Shown here: one piece after another, positions 23,168 through 42,407 of the stretch | Layout of the letters: the number at the start of each line of letters is the position of its first letter | Numbering within the stretch: the first letter of the stretch is position 1 | From: Triglochin maritima | Lineage: Eukaryota; Streptophyta; Magnoliopsida; Alismatales; Juncaginaceae | Reading direction: 5' to 3' | Assembly: GCA_963682175.1 (NCBI GenBank) | Contig: OY821771.1 | Coordinates: forward strand, 40,010,201-40,074,200 | Length of the DNA stretch: 64,000 bases | Notes under the pieces: generated by a model | What the model was told of the DNA's origin: nothing | Seen by the model: only the letters and a program-made list of their open reading frames with translations | Database searches by the model: none | Program-made: the position numbers and the translations under genes

Positions 23168-23957
23168 TGTTATATCCCTAACCTAGGGTTAGTGTGCTAA
23201 TGGAGATTAGGGGTGTGGTTTGCATGGGGACGGGTGGTGAGCAGTGGCCTGGTGATGGGTGAGAGGTGTAGAGTTGCGTGCACTGTTGGTGATTATGGGT
23301 TTTGTTGGGTTTTAAGAGAGAAAACATTTTCCTCTCTTTCCCTTTCTCCTTCATTCTTGCACCAACTCATCCCTCTCTCACTCTTTCCTTTCCAGCGGCA
23401 CCAGAGGACTCGGAGGCTCCGACGTGAGGAGGTCGCGCGTGAGGAGGTGACGAGGTGACAACCTATCATACTGAATGCATGCTCCGGCGGCGAGATTCTT
23501 CGTGGAAACCTCGGTTGGCGCGAGGTTGAAGACGACCAACGGTCGACCGGGCCCTTCGGGCGGTCGACCGAATGCATGTGTTTTTGTATGTCTGTTGTGT
23601 TTCGGTGGACCGGGTCTTTGTGTGCGGTCGACCGGAACTTAAGTTTATTGGATTATTTTGCTTGATGTTCGAACGTTGGTTTTCGTTCGGTCGACCGTTT
23701 TATGACGTAGAAATAATAGGTTGACCCTGTTAGTTTTCGGTCGACCGAGACCCCTGAGTCAGTCGACCGATAGTGTTGTTTTTGATGTTGACCAGACTTC
23801 AGATTTTGACCTCGTTCGGTCGACCGGTTTTAGACCTTTGTTCGACCGTTGGGGATTGTGTTTTGAGCGTAGCGGTAGACCGTGTTAGGCGTACGGTCGA
23901 CCGATTCCTTTCTGGAAGCGGTCTACCGAATCACCTTTGTCGGTCGACCGTTTGGGG
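23168..23957 (+). repeat. truncated 5' LTR of the gypsy element
   Basis: It starts TGTTATATCCCTAACCTAGG, as does the 3' LTR at 24788. It runs parallel to it through the palindrome array (E, 23537-23955: eight exact GGTCGACCG plus variants) to CCGTTTGGG. There the 3' LTR continues CCCAGGACAG, while this copy jumps into integrase. Around 23425-23490 it differs from the 3' LTR by a replaced segment of about 60-150 bp. Confidence 0.9.
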
Positions 23958-23959
23958 AC

Positions 23960-24745
23960 ATTACAATGTTTCATCCGCAGACAGATGGTCAGTCAGAGAG
24001 GACGATTCAGACCTTGGAGGATATGCTGAGAGCATGCACACTGGATTGGGCGGGGCACTGGGACGAGCATTTGCCGCTGATAGAGTTCGCCTACAACAAC
24101 AGCTACCACTCGAGTATTGGGATGACACCGTACGAGGTGTTGTACGGGAGGCCTTGCAGATCACCGGTATGCTGGAGTGATGTGGGCGAGAGGCAGTTAG
24201 TGGGGCCAGAGATCGTGCAGATGTATGCAGATAAGGTTGAGGTGATCAGGAGGAGACTGGCCACAACACAGAGCAGGCAGAAGAGTTATGCTGATCGACG
24301 CAGACGTGTGTTGAGTTTCGAGGTGGGCGACCATGTGTTTCTGAAGATTTACCGAGCCCGAGGTGTGATGAGGTTTGGGAAGAATGGGAAGCTCAGTCTG
24401 AGGTATGTTGGGCCGTTTGAAATCCTCGACCGAGTTGGAGAGGTTGCCTACCGGATTGCATTGCCACCACAGTTTTCGGGTCTTCACAACGTCTTCCATG
24501 TATCGATGTTGAGGAAGTACGTTGCAGATCCAACTCACGTTATTGAGATAGCAGTGCCAGAGATCTAGCAGGACTTGTCGATCGAGGAAAGACCAGTCGA
24601 GATAGTCGATTGCATGGATCATCAGCTCAGGAGGAGGACCATTCTGATGGTGAAGGTCAGATGGCAACATCACAGTGAGCGCGAGGCCACTTGGGAGATC
24701 GAGGAGGAAGTTCGGAAGCAGTACCCGGAGCTTTTCAGTGAGTAG
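23960..24745 (+). pseudogene. gypsy integrase C-terminus with chromodomain-like tail
   Basis: The frame enters at HPQTDGQSERTIQTLEDMLR, the end of the integrase core with the catalytic Glu. It continues through WDEHLPLIEFAYNNSYHSSI, PYEVLYGRPCRSP, the GPFEIL segment and FHVSMLRKY. A TAG at 24566-24568 falls in the linker where related elements have Gln (a CAG to TAG change fits). The same frame then runs to TAG at 24743-24745 through RWQHHSEREATWEIEEEV, the tail seen in Tekay/Del-type chromovirus elements. The upstream part is deleted, so it cannot act. Confidence 0.9.
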
Positions 24746-24769
24746 TTGCTTTGATTTCGGAATGAAATC

Positions 24770-24787
24770 CTTTTAAGTTGGGTGAAT
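24770..24787 (+). other. polypurine-tract region
   Basis: TTTTAAGTTGGGTGAAT lies immediately before the 3' LTR, where gypsy elements prime plus-strand DNA. It is only partly purine, so it is either decayed or typical of this family. Confidence 0.45.
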
Positions 24788-26825
24788 TGTTATATCCCTA
24801 ACCTAGGGTTAGTGTGCTAATGGAGATTAGGGGTGTGGTTTGCATGGGGAAGGGGTGGTGAGTAGTGGCCTGGTGATGGGTGAGAGGTGTAGAGTTGCGT
24901 GCACTGTTGGTGATGATGGGTTTTGTTGGGTTTTAAGAGAGAAAATGTGTTCCTCTCTTTCCCTTTCTCCTTCATTCTTGCACCAACTCATCCCTCTCTC
25001 ACTCTTTCCTTTCCAGCGGCACCAGAGGACTCAGAGGCTCCGGCATGAGGAGGTGACGACGTGCGTGAGCGGGCTCCGGCGGTTTGTCGTCTTTGTTTGA
25101 GGTATGTCGACTTATTAGTGTGGTTTGGTTGCTCACCCAAGTGTGGGGGAGATGTTGGTCGGCCGGGAGAGGTCGGAGACCTCTCCGGCGGCGAAATTCT
25201 TCGTGGAAACCTCGGCTGGCGCGAGGTTGAAGACGACCAACGGTCGACCGGGCCCTTCGGGCGGTCGACCGAATGCATGTGTTTTTGTATGTCTGTTGTG
25301 TTTCGGTGGACTGGGTCTTTGTGTGCGGTCGACCGGAACTTAAGTTTATTGGATTATTTTGCTTGATGTTCGAACGTTGGTTTTTGTTCGGTCGACCGTT
25401 TTATGACGTAGAAATAATAGGTTGACCCTGTTAGTTTTCGGTCGACCGAGACCCCTGAGTCGGTCGACCGATAGTGTTGTTTTTGATGTTGACCAGACTT
25501 CGGATTTTGACCTCGTTCGGTCGACCGATTTTAGACCTTTGTTCGACCGTTGGGGATTGTGTTTTGAGCGCAGCGGTAGACCGTGTTAGGCGTACGGTCG
25601 ACCGATTCCTTTCTGGAAGCGGTCGACCGAATCACCTTTGTCGGTCGACCGTTTGGGCCCAGGACAGAATTCCTGGTTCCTTTTTGAATGTCAACTTTTT
25701 CCACGGAAACCCGTGTCCTCGCCTTGTGCGTGAGCCGGGAGGTGACGGTGGGCGCGTTCCGCGTGCCTGCCCAGGGACCGCCGTGTGGAAAAGTGTGGGT
25801 GTTCGGGACGCGTCACCTCAATGTATGGACCGTGACTAAGATGATGGATTGATTGGACTCATTGTAGTATAGCAGGCCTGAGGGATCGAGGATCCCAATG
25901 TATGATGTTTTTGTGGGCACGCAACTGGCATTGGGTGAGGTGACTACCGGCCCTTGGGGCTACAGAGGTCGCTGTCCTGCGACGCAGTTGGTGTTTGTGG
26001 CTCGTGGAGCCTGATGACCTGGCAGACTTCAGTCTGGACCTGTCCGATGTTGTGTCGGACGTTTGTGATGGACCACCGTTGTTGTGCCGGTGATGCCGCC
26101 GAGGTTGTGCCGACGATGATGATTGTTGGGCCGAGGCTGTTCCGGCTATGTTGATTCCTCGACTGGGCACCTATCGTGATGATGTTGTTATAGCTTCCGG
26201 GCGACGACCCCGTTGGTCCCCAGTGGCTCCGACCACAGATATTTGCAGATCTGTATTCTATCGGCCCGCAGGCGTGACAGAGACTCCCATCCGAACCCTT
26301 GAGTAGTGTAGCCGCTTGTGGGGGGTGCGATGTTGCGTGCTGTAAGACTACATGTGCCTGCAGTAGGTCTCCTCGGGAGACCCGATGTTGACTGTCGGAC
26401 TGATGTCTTGTTTTACCCTTCGGGAGAACTGTTTCCTTTTCTGTTGATGTCATGACATGCTACTAGTATGATAGGTTCATTTGTGTAATGCACGCATATA
26501 GGTGAGTTGGCATACAGGGTTTCCTTCTGGAAACTCATGCATTGTTGTTATATATTTTTCAGGACCACAATAGGTCCAGTTGGGTGGTGATCGGCGGGCG
26601 CGCGCATTTTGGAGTCGGATCCTCTACTCGGACCACTGAGGTCAACATGATCACGTTTTATCCTCTTTTGTTGTTCTGTCGTAATCATGTATCACTTTGA
26701 CAACTCTGATGTATTTTGGTGCACCGCTATTTGTTTTATGAGATGTAACAGTCCCGTCTTTGATTATTGAGTTCTATTGCCTTGATTATAAATTTTAAAA
26801 ATTTTCGCTGTCTCGGGATGTTACA
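24788..26825 (+). repeat. 3' LTR of the gypsy element
   Basis: 2038 bp, from TGTTATATCCC to GGGATGTTACA. It contains palindrome array F and a GC-rich second half. The CGGCACCAGAGGA and GTTGGCATACAGGGTT segments tie it to the solo LTR 13475-15333. It supplies the full-length reference for the truncated 5' LTR. Confidence 0.9.
25238..25656. repeat. CGGTCGACCG palindrome array F
   Basis: Ten exact GGTCGACCG words lie in about 420 bp, plus variants such as TTCGACCG and GGTAGACCG. Two positions that are exact here (GTCGGTCGACCGATAG, GCGGTCGACCGAAT) are mutated in the 5' LTR copy (AGTCGACCG, GGTCTACCG), so units decay one by one. Confidence 0.95.
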
Positions 26826-27186
26826 AAAACAACTTAGCTTGACAAACTTATTATACCCAAAGATGGATATGCCACTGATCTAAAAATTTCTGAGTACAAA
26901 CTTTGAATGACAGGTAATTATACTACATTAGAAGTCATTGTACATAAGTTGACACACATAAATTCGATATTATAACATTATAAACTTCATGGTCTTATAA
27001 GTTCCAACGATCGATCGAGGAGCAAGGAATATGAAATATACAACAAATAGTTAGAATGAGGGGATATTCACATAAATGCGACCATAAAAGGAATTTTCTT
27101 CAGAATAATAATTAAAAAAGTAATTGAAAGAATATAAAATTTGAAAACTTATTTGTCAAAATATGAGACAAATAAACAATACATGC

Positions 27187-27602
27187 ATTATCATTTTCAT
27201 TACACTAAAAATGGTATCACCGTGTTGTTTTTCATGTTATAAAAACGACACTACGAAACTGATAGTGTCGTTTTCATAATACATAAAACGACAGTGTTGG
27301 TACCATTTTTGTTCTGGACACACCATTTTCCAAGTGTTTTAACTTGGACTTAAAAATTTGTTTTAACTTGAACTTACAAGTTTAGAGGAGGAAGATGGGT
27401 GACTGACGGTCATTTTCTCGTCATAGGAAAAAAAGTATTTCGGATACCATTTTTATTTAACGTGTAAATTGAAAATGGTATCCGCGATGTCATTTTCATT
27501 AAACATGTATAATGAAAATAGTATCCACGATGTCGTTTTCATTAAACATGTATAATGAAAACGACATCCACAATGTTATTTTTAGCGTAATAAAAACGAT
27601 AC
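27187..27602. mobile_element. palindrome-rich MITE-like element
   Basis: The ends are inverted: left ATCATTTTCATTACACTAAAAAT and the complement of the right end differ at only a few positions. Inside, two 43-bp units (27486-27528 and 27529-27571) are tandem. The second is itself a perfect 15-bp inverted repeat, GATGTCGTTTTCATT at 27529-27543 with AATGAAAACGACATC at 27554-27568. Similar AAAACGACA / TGTCGTTTT words recur near 27242-27293. There is no coding capacity. The CACTA-like motif in the ends hints at a CACTA derivative, but no matching target duplication was found. Confidence 0.6.
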
Positions 27603-29479
27603 AAAATGTTCTATTTATTTGTTGCGTATTTTGTCAAATAAATTTTCTAATTATATATTCTTCTATTTTTTATGATTATTTTTAAAAAAACTAAATATAT
27701 AAAACTTACACCAAGGGTAAAAAAACTCATCTTATGTGATTGATTACTACCAAAAAAAATTAATGCGAGACTTTGGATAAGGGGCATCTTTGTGTCGGAA
27801 TTGGGTGTGGTGTTTGCTTTGCTTGTATTCCAAATAACACTGTAAAAATCCTAAAAAGTAATATTTGAACATAGAATTGCAACTTGCCTAGCACTTTGCC
27901 TCGTATTTCTTCCATCTTACCCAATGCGTAGCTCAGGTGCATAATAACTATTAACCAACGAAAGACTTTTTGTTTAAGTTACAAACAATGTATTTATGCA
28001 TGCACTGCTTTTTCTCAAGCACTAGATCAGCGTTATTTAATTATTAAAAAAATCCACATTTGTTGTTCGTTTAATTGAAGAGTACAATGGAGTTCTTGAG
28101 GATTTTTTTTTGGAAGGGGGATTAAAAATGTCCATCATAAAAAAAAAATCCATTTCCATACCGTTCTCAATTTCTCGTTATTGTAGTTAAGATTTTTTTG
28201 GGCCTAATTTTACTATATACTCATTTAATTGTCAGGAAATTTCTCGATTCCCCTAACACTGATTGCTGGTAAGGAAGGACGAAGATGAAAATAGGCAAAC
28301 CCCCTCAATTTCACTGTATACATGTTGTTACGTATTCACACTTTTGAGCATTTACCCAACAAATAAACTTGACAAACCATGCACAAAAGTTCAAATATAT
28401 TATGCATGCGTGATTGTTTTCCAAGAAAGGAAGAAAAAAAATATCACAACCATCTAAGTTTTAGACTAAAATATTATAAAATCGTAGTGGGTATTTTGTT
28501 GCAATTATAAAAATTTAAGGAATCATATCTTCTTTTCCAATTCCAACAACGTTTGGTTGAATCACCAACATCGTCAGCAATATGGGGTTCTTGTTGGAAA
28601 CGGTATTGCCAATAAAAAACATTTTCTTCACTTTTAAAAAGTAAAATTAGTAGAAATGTCAGCATCACTTGTAACTTGCAACAACTTTATCTTTGGGTTG
28701 TTCTTAGATCCGTTCATTTGTGTAATGTCCGTCAACTTCTCACAAAGTCACTATAAATAAAGAAAATAAAAGGGCAGAGAAAGAAAAGTTTTTGGATCAG
28801 CTTGGAAAAGGGATTAAGCAAAGCTACCATATATACATGATATATACTTGGAGTGGTGATGTGGGCTTCTAAGATTTCCTCTTAATTAATTCTCTGTTTG
28901 TTTTAGCTTTCAAAAAAAAAAAACTCTGATTGTTTTGATAATTGAAACTAAGTAATTTTATGGTCTAATCTCTTCAACAAAATTTTCATTCTGTGGCATT
29001 GAATTCATTCAATGTACTCATTCATTGTTCACTTATTGAGACGGGAACATCACACTTGTGCAAGAGGATGCATCATTTGCTCATAATTCTTGAATAATTA
29101 AATAATCACAACTTTTGTTTGGTGTTGTATTTCTTTTCAATTAACTAAATACTACCAGTCAAATAGTCAATTCTACTATTGCGATTCGCGAACAAGTTCT
29201 ATGCATGTTAGGTTTATTTGATTAAATATCCTTGGTAGGGCTATTGTTGTAACTTGACAAATCTACAATTACATAATTTGTGGAATGAACAAAAAAAATG
29301 ATAGATGGCATGAAAAAGAAGGATGTCCACACAAGTAGAATTTTTTCTCGTATAGGAATCGTTACAGGCAATAATTAACCAACCACCCCCTTCTCTCCAC
29401 GTTTGTAACCATGATCATGTTCAACCTGGTTATGAGTTTTATTTCTCTTGCACGTCAGTTTTATTTCTCATCCACATCA
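27603..29479. other. AT-rich intergenic, no gene recognised
   Basis: Only short, low-complexity open frames; no recognised domain, LTR or RNA gene. Confidence 0.5.
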
Positions 29480-29967
29480 GTTTTTTCTCTTCTTAACTCA
29501 TTTTTTTTTATCTTTCCAACATTATTCATCTCGATCTTAACTACAGCCTACCACAACTCATCTTTCTCTTCCACGTCATCTAAAATTTCGTGTTTGTGGG
29601 GATGTTGGTCGTGTTTGGCATGAAGAGAAGGGAAATTGAGTTACGAGATGTTTTTTCTCTTCTCAACTCATTTTTTTTTATCTTTCCAACATTATTCATC
29701 TCGATCTTAACTACAGCCTACCACAACTCATCTTTCTCTTCCACGTCATCTAAAATTTCCCAAACAAAATACACTACAAAAAATAATTACAACAAAAATA
29801 AATTATAAAATAATAAATTTAACTTTTTTTCGAGATGACCTGAAGGTGGTCTTATGTTTCCCAAAACAAAAAGAATCCCACCTTCCCAATATCTTTCCTT
29901 CCCAAACATCTCGTAACTCAATTTCCCTTCTCTTCATGCCAAACACGACCAACATCCCCACAAACAC
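29480..29967. repeat. direct duplication with an inserted inverted segment
   Basis: A 110-bp segment at 29480-29589 is repeated at 29650-29759 with about one mismatch. Between them, 29590-29653 (64 bp) is the exact reverse complement of 29904-29967. The inverted copy overlaps the start of the second direct copy by GTTT. The simplest ancestor has only the second direct copy and the downstream 64-bp segment. Confidence 0.9.
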
Positions 29968-30010
29968 AACAAAAAACATTGCAAACGACACACATGCATG
30001 CACATGTAAA

Positions 30011-30032
30011 GTAGTAGTAGTAGTAGTAGTAG
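30011..30032. repeat. (GTA)7 microsatellite
   Basis: Seven GTA units in a row. Confidence 0.95.
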
Positions 30033-30569
30033 AGATCAACACAACAAAGAAGAAAATCCCACATCTCACAACACACAACACAACACAAGGGCAATGATCT
30101 GTGCATGGTGGGGTCCATTGGCTCAACTTGTCCTACGTGGCCACGTGACGTGGACCCTCACCTCTCTTAATGCAACTAAGTACGTACACAGTTTGTTGCA
30201 CCATGCATGTAGGAGCCAAATTGGCTTAAGGCCATATCCATCCATTTCTTTCTACCCTAATTATCCTCGTAGTCGTAGATTCCCATTCACGTGCGACCCT
30301 TCAGCTTTGTTGTTTTGCAACGGTTCTATTTTCGACCTATGATGAATGTCAGGTTGTCTGGCTAGGAGTATTTATGGTGGTCTATGTGAATTTACCTTTC
30401 TTTGGCATTTGGTGCATGGTTAAATCGCATTTCTACTATGTTACTTGCAGGTCGATCGATCGTCTCAATCAAACTCAAACATCTACCTAGTTATCGTACA
30501 CGTCCATTATAGATATCGAATTTCTTTTTTCAGATGATATGAATAATGTACAACTTGATTATTCTAATT

Positions 30570-31745
30570 GAAGTTAGTTAAATCGGTAGATCCTTAATTG
30601 CTCTTGGATCAATTAGTTAGGTTCAAATCCAGCATCAGTGGAATCTATATATGTTAAGACTTAATTGGAACATATAATGACTAAAAGTACTTGATAACTC
30701 GTGTTATATATTATGTTACTATATATTCGTAGAAACGTAGAAGGTTAGCTAGTTACTACTTGCAAGTAACAAGTTGCAAATCATCTTCATTCCTCGGGAA
30801 GTGATTTTAAGTGATCATTTGAATGATTTAACCTGATCTCTTGAGCAACTGAGGCTAGGTCAATTGGTAGAATCATGGTATTTGATTAGCTTAGACGAGA
30901 GATCAATTGTGTGCATCGTTAGTTACATGTGGAATTTAATTGAAAAATATAAAATACTTTGATTTTTTTTAATTAGCATGTGTTCCCTTTAGATAATCTT
31001 CAATTTCTATTTAATTTCATGACATCCCTTTTAAGCAAGTATCAGAAGAAGATAGAACGGTATATTTAGTTGCTTTCGGATAAAGCATTATAAAATAAAA
31101 ATAAAGATAAAGAAAAGAAGCATCAAGCAGCTGGAAATGGAGGAAGCTGAGAACCATCCCTTCCATTCCTCAAAGATTGTCATTTATGTACTCGATCGTA
31201 ACGCTTTTGTGTAATGTACTCGACTTGCATGTTCTTTCAGTGTATGCGTGCAACCTACGTACGTACTTCGTTGGTCTCACATGCATGCAGCTGAATAGTG
31301 CATGTGTTTTGTTTCTTTGCATTATTATTATTATTATCACTAATTAATACATTGATTAGCCTTGGACCACCCACATTGCTCTCCAGCGTGTCATCATGCA
31401 CCCAAATGTTCATATGTTTTAAGTTGTCCGACATTACAACTTACTAGCTAGTCAGATGTGTTTTTTTATACATGTTTATTTTCACTGGTAAAATAAAGAT
31501 AAGATGTGTAGACCTGGCTTCTGAAATATTCAAATAAGGAGTCCCTTAATTTGACATTTTTTCTTCTTTATATTTGAGCCTTCTTTCCCGTAAACCTGAC
31601 ATTACCTTCACTTGGTTTTCTTGACTAATAATATCATAGTCGAATAGTTAGTCATTCTGATTGCTAAGCAACATCATCAAAGTTAGGAGTTCAATTGTAT
31701 CTTGACTTACATGGAATGTGATACACAACCTATACTATAAAGTCA
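30570..31745 (+). repeat. three possible degenerate tRNA-derived SINEs
   Basis: Three short modules look like pol III promoters. At 30575-30640 an A-box-like GTTAAATCGGTAG is followed by a B-box-like GGTTCAAATCC. At 30849-30945 TAGGTCAATTGGTAGAA is followed by a weak B box and ACATGTGGAATTT. At 31640-31715 GTCGAATAGTTAG is followed by GAGTTCAATTGTA and ACATGGAATG. The ACATG(T)GGAAT tail resembles Au-type plant SINEs. All are degenerate and could be chance matches. Confidence 0.35.
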
Positions 31746-33050
31746 TAGGATCAGTTGGCACATTGTAGTATTATAATTATAACTCCCCCTTAATGCAGTG
31801 TCAATTTTTTACCCATACAATTAATGAGACAAGTTCTGCAAACTTTGGGGTGGGAATGGTGTTGGTCCCATTTTAGACCAGTTAGCTTAGGGGCTTAGCT
31901 GTACCTCTCTTGCAAATTGTAATGCATGTGTTTGGGTGTATATTGCACATTAAATATGGGCACACTGCTACCACTACCCAAGCATATTATAAATTTAGAA
32001 ACCCTACTGGGGCCCTCATGCAAATCACTGCAGCTGTCTCACATGCAACTGGAGAAAAAAGTGCCCATTTGTTCCCTCCAACAAATAAAATCGGCCATGA
32101 CTGTAAAACCATAATAACAGTTGGTGGTTAAGTATTTTTGGAGAGTTCTCTGCTTGCCTTGCAAGTTTTTTATTTGCTTGCTTTAGGCAGGTAATTGTCT
32201 TTTGAAAAGTTCTGGATCAGAACTCTTTTTGATAAAATTTCACTAATTTTTATTGGTTATGTATGGTAATTTTATACTGTATAGAAATCAGTAAATCACA
32301 TAGGTCTTTTCTCATCTCTGCAGTTTGCCTGGTGGTGGGATAATTTTATACTACAGGATTTGAAGAAAAATTTGAACACATTGTGAATCCCAATCAGATA
32401 AAATAGAAGGATTTAATTGTTTCTCCATTTCCTTGGAATAGTACACATTCATCTTTTAATTTATTGTTATTATTATTAATATTTACTACTGCATTTATGA
32501 AACAATTGTACTATCGTATTTTTTGGCAATCTATTACACCATCACATAATTAAGAAAAAAATGACACAAATTTGACAATTGGGAACATAGCATTAATTAA
32601 ACTTATTATCCTAGAACTAGGTTTTACAAAATAATATCGAAGCAGAATATCTTTTATATTAATTAGTTAGCATGTGTTTTTAATGAAAGTATATGTGGAC
32701 AAATTTTGTTCATAAAGGAAACATAACACATCAAGAAAGACGTATTCAAAGAAGAAACCAAACAATTATCATCCTTTCGCTTTCAACATAGAAAATCTAA
32801 AAACTCGAACATTAAAATGTGATAAGAAAAGAAACTCTCAGGGTAATGATTTCTTTCTAATGAAACAAAAATCAACAATCTTGTATACTTTATCACGAAT
32901 CCACAAATATCAAACACAACATGAACATGTCTAACCGTTACGCTACGATCACATGTAAAACAAAACAGTTAGAACTCAAAATGCCACAAAAATAAAAATA
33001 AAAAACCTTTTATATGCACCAACAACAAACACAACATCAACCAACAACAA
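31746..33050. other. intergenic, upstream of the kinesin gene
   Basis: AT-rich with no gene recognised. The kinesin promoter and leader probably lie in the right part; a C-rich stretch from about 33050 to 33380 may be 5' UTR, but no clear TATA box was chosen. Confidence 0.4.
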
Positions 33051-33566
33051 ACACAAGGCTCTCCAAACTCCACCCACCGCCACTTCCAATGCAGTAAAAC
33101 CCCACCACAATTTGGTTCAATTTCATTGTTGACATTTGGCGTCCCTTCTTTGTTCTCTCCTCACCTCTTGCCCAACTCATAACTCAAGTTCAGTTAACAA
33201 GGTTGGCTCTGTTGGAGGAAACAAGTGATAAACAGATAGAAGGTTGAAGAGGAGTGATCTCTAAGCCTTGCCCAACCTCCCTACCACCACCAGCAGCCCC
33301 CCACCATCGCTATCACCTCTCCAACCACACCAAGGTGGGAATTGGGTTTGCCCCACCTTGCCCTCTTCCCCAGAGTGTAGTGTGGTTCAAGGAAAAATGA
33401 TACAGGTTGTTGTTGGTTGTGGTGCTGTTGCTTTCCCTTCTATTACAACCTTCACTTCCACAACTTTCTGAGCACAACCCTTCTCTCCTCTTGCCCTTCT
33501 GGGACGACCCTTTTGGGGATTTTGGCTGGTTTTGCCTCTGGAGTGAGAAAGATCGGATCTTTGAGG

Positions 33567-41777
<8,211 letters not shown>

Positions 41778-42340
41778 TACCGTCCACCTTCACGCTAGAC
41801 GACTAATTTCCAACCCACATGTCTAACTCTTTTTCCATGGATAACAACTACAATCAAATTCAGGTAAATTATTTTTCACTTGTGTCTGTCTTTTACCAGT
41901 CTATAGTTGAGGGTCACTAAGAAGCATCTATTGTTAAACATTAATGGTGCAGAAAGTGCAAGCAATATAATGATGGGAGTCCAACATTTCACGACAATTT
42001 ATTTCCTTGGAATTGCCACCTCAATGTGTTGCGACCACCTTGTAAAAATTAGTTTCAGTGCAGTCAGATTCTCGTGAACTGGATCGGTTGGCGTATGGCG
42101 TTGGCCGGAGAATTCGATATAAAAAATACGTGTGGAGTGAGTATATTATTTCTTAGTTTTTCTTCCTCTTGATTGTTTCATAACAGAAGGTTTTTCCCAC
42201 TCAACATTGTTCTCTAGATATCGTGGCTTGTGAAAAGGTTATTTTTGTATGCCATTTGGGTTTTTTAATTCAAAAATGGGTGTTTATTTGTAATAATTAC
42301 AGTATAGTAATTAAAGTAAATAATAGATATATTGCTGGTG

Positions 42341-42407
42341 TTATATTAAAACGAAGTCCTTTTCTGTTTTGGGATCTTTATATTAAAACGAAGTCCTTTT
42401 CTGTTTT
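42341..42407. repeat. 37-bp tandem duplication
   Basis: TTATATTAAAACGAAGTCCT plus TTTCTGTTTT occurs at 42341-42370 and 42378-42407 without mismatch. Confidence 0.95.

Larger units (their letters stand above)
23168..26825 (+). mobile_element. Ty3/gypsy element with a large internal deletion
   Basis: The structure is a partial 5' LTR (23168-23957), an integrase C-terminal half with chromodomain-like tail (to 24745), and a full 3' LTR (24788-26825). Flanks GAAAC (23163-23167) and AAAAC (26826-26830) match at four of five bases, fitting a decayed target duplication. The primer site, gag, protease, RT, RNase H, most of integrase and the end of the 5' LTR are gone. The two LTR copies are nearly identical where they overlap except for one rearranged stretch, so insertion was fairly recent. 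Confidence 0.9.

Noticed and set aside
23773..24180. 135-codon plus-strand open frame spanning the LTR-integrase join
   Set aside because: Wrong frame; the real integrase frame carries the HPQTDGQ motif.
24197..24673. 158-codon minus-strand open frame
   Set aside because: Exact antisense shadow of the gypsy integrase frame.
25944..26453. 169-codon minus-strand open frame
   Set aside because: It lies within the gypsy 3' LTR on its antisense strand and has no recognisable domain; stops are rare because the DNA is GC-rich.
13919..26825. CGGTCGACCG clusters as a simple satellite
   Set aside because: Spacers share no sequence between units, and the clusters occupy fixed places in LTRs bounded by target duplications.
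29411..29808. Two similar Ser/Phe-rich open frames as paralogous small proteins
   Set aside because: They are the same duplicated 110-bp DNA, probably non-coding and created by the local rearrangement.
30849..30945. Functional tRNA gene
   Set aside because: Only an A-box-like word is good; the cloverleaf arms and acceptor stem do not pair.
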